DNA of 64,000 bases from Lingula anatina (Eukaryota; Brachiopoda; Lingulata; Lingulida; Lingulidae), in NCBI RefSeq assembly GCF_001039355.2, contig NW_019774081.1:394086-458085 (forward strand). The letters run 5' to 3'. The notes beneath the pieces were generated by a model that saw only the letters and a list, made by a program, of their open reading frames with translations, was not told the origin of the DNA and searched no databases. Numbering within the stretch: the stretch's first letter is position 1; every line of letters starts with the position of its first letter. The translations under genes were made by a program, and so were the position numbers. Of this stretch, positions 63,834 to 64,000 are shown one piece after another.

Positions 63834-64000
63834 CTGGAAATAAGGATAATAATATTAATTATAATGTAGAAATAATTTTTTCTTTGTGAAAAAAATCAAG
63901 CACATTCCATATTATAGGTAGATTTAAAATACAAGTAGTCATATACAAGAGCAAGAAATTATGCACAGGAAAATGAGTTTTAAGCGGGGCTCAGAAGAAG

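Noticed and set aside
1..64000. CRISPR array, operon or prokaryotic system
   Set aside because: Introns, poly(A) signals and animal gene families show a eukaryotic chromosome; the short repeats are microsatellites, satellites or MITEs.

Overview
This is a eukaryotic window from an animal, most likely a marine invertebrate bilaterian. The genes have many small exons with GT/AG introns. Non-coding DNA is AT-rich and holds microsatellites, MITEs, a mariner remnant and LINE tails. The gene families (INCENP, R-Ras, COPB1, PHYHIP, a Cys-loop receptor, CLASP) are metazoan. I cannot name the species. The assembly is draft quality: two long N gaps (22996-23804, 46792-47022) and three single Ns, two of which sit between identical flanking copies.

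Layout. 1508-9733 (-) is a complete 17-exon INCENP gene, the chromosomal passenger scaffold. It shares a short head-to-head promoter (about 10.20-10.31 kb: CCAAT boxes, a perfect CRE, a CHR-like motif) with a complete six-exon R-Ras gene (10578-20891, +). Downstream of R-Ras are a GC-rich block ending at a single N and a decayed mariner element that contains the first gap. 26387-35613 (-) is a COPB1 (beta-COP) copy that I read as a pseudogene. It lacks the N-terminal third, two internal exon segments and one splice donor. Its frame is broken by several small indels and a TGA, most of which look like gains or losses of the tetranucleotides AGCT or TGCA. The R-Ras/COPB1 pairing matches the RRAS2-COPB1 neighbourhood of vertebrates.

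35.6-38.8 kb holds diverged repeats, a perfect 25-bp hairpin and a MITE. 39004-43097 (+) is a PHYHIP-like gene (fibronectin-like segments plus the PHYHIP C-terminal domain), with a MITE and a LINE tail in its first intron. 43.7-46.4 kb holds two unrelated tandem-repeat arrays, both carrying nuclear-receptor-type DR1 sites. 47234-47992 (+) is the last exon of a nicotinic-receptor-like channel subunit (intracellular loop plus TM4) with no upstream exons visible. 52550-54184 (+) is an intronless PTB/PID-domain protein with long acidic flanks. 59208-63833 (-) is the 3' end of a CLASP gene that runs off the right edge.

The genes do not form one pathway. INCENP and CLASP both act at the mitotic spindle; the others concern signalling, membrane traffic and ion conduction. 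The strongest leads are the tetranucleotide lesions in COPB1, the DR1 satellites, the repeated TRTK-type motifs of INCENP and the conserved R-Ras/COPB1 linkage.
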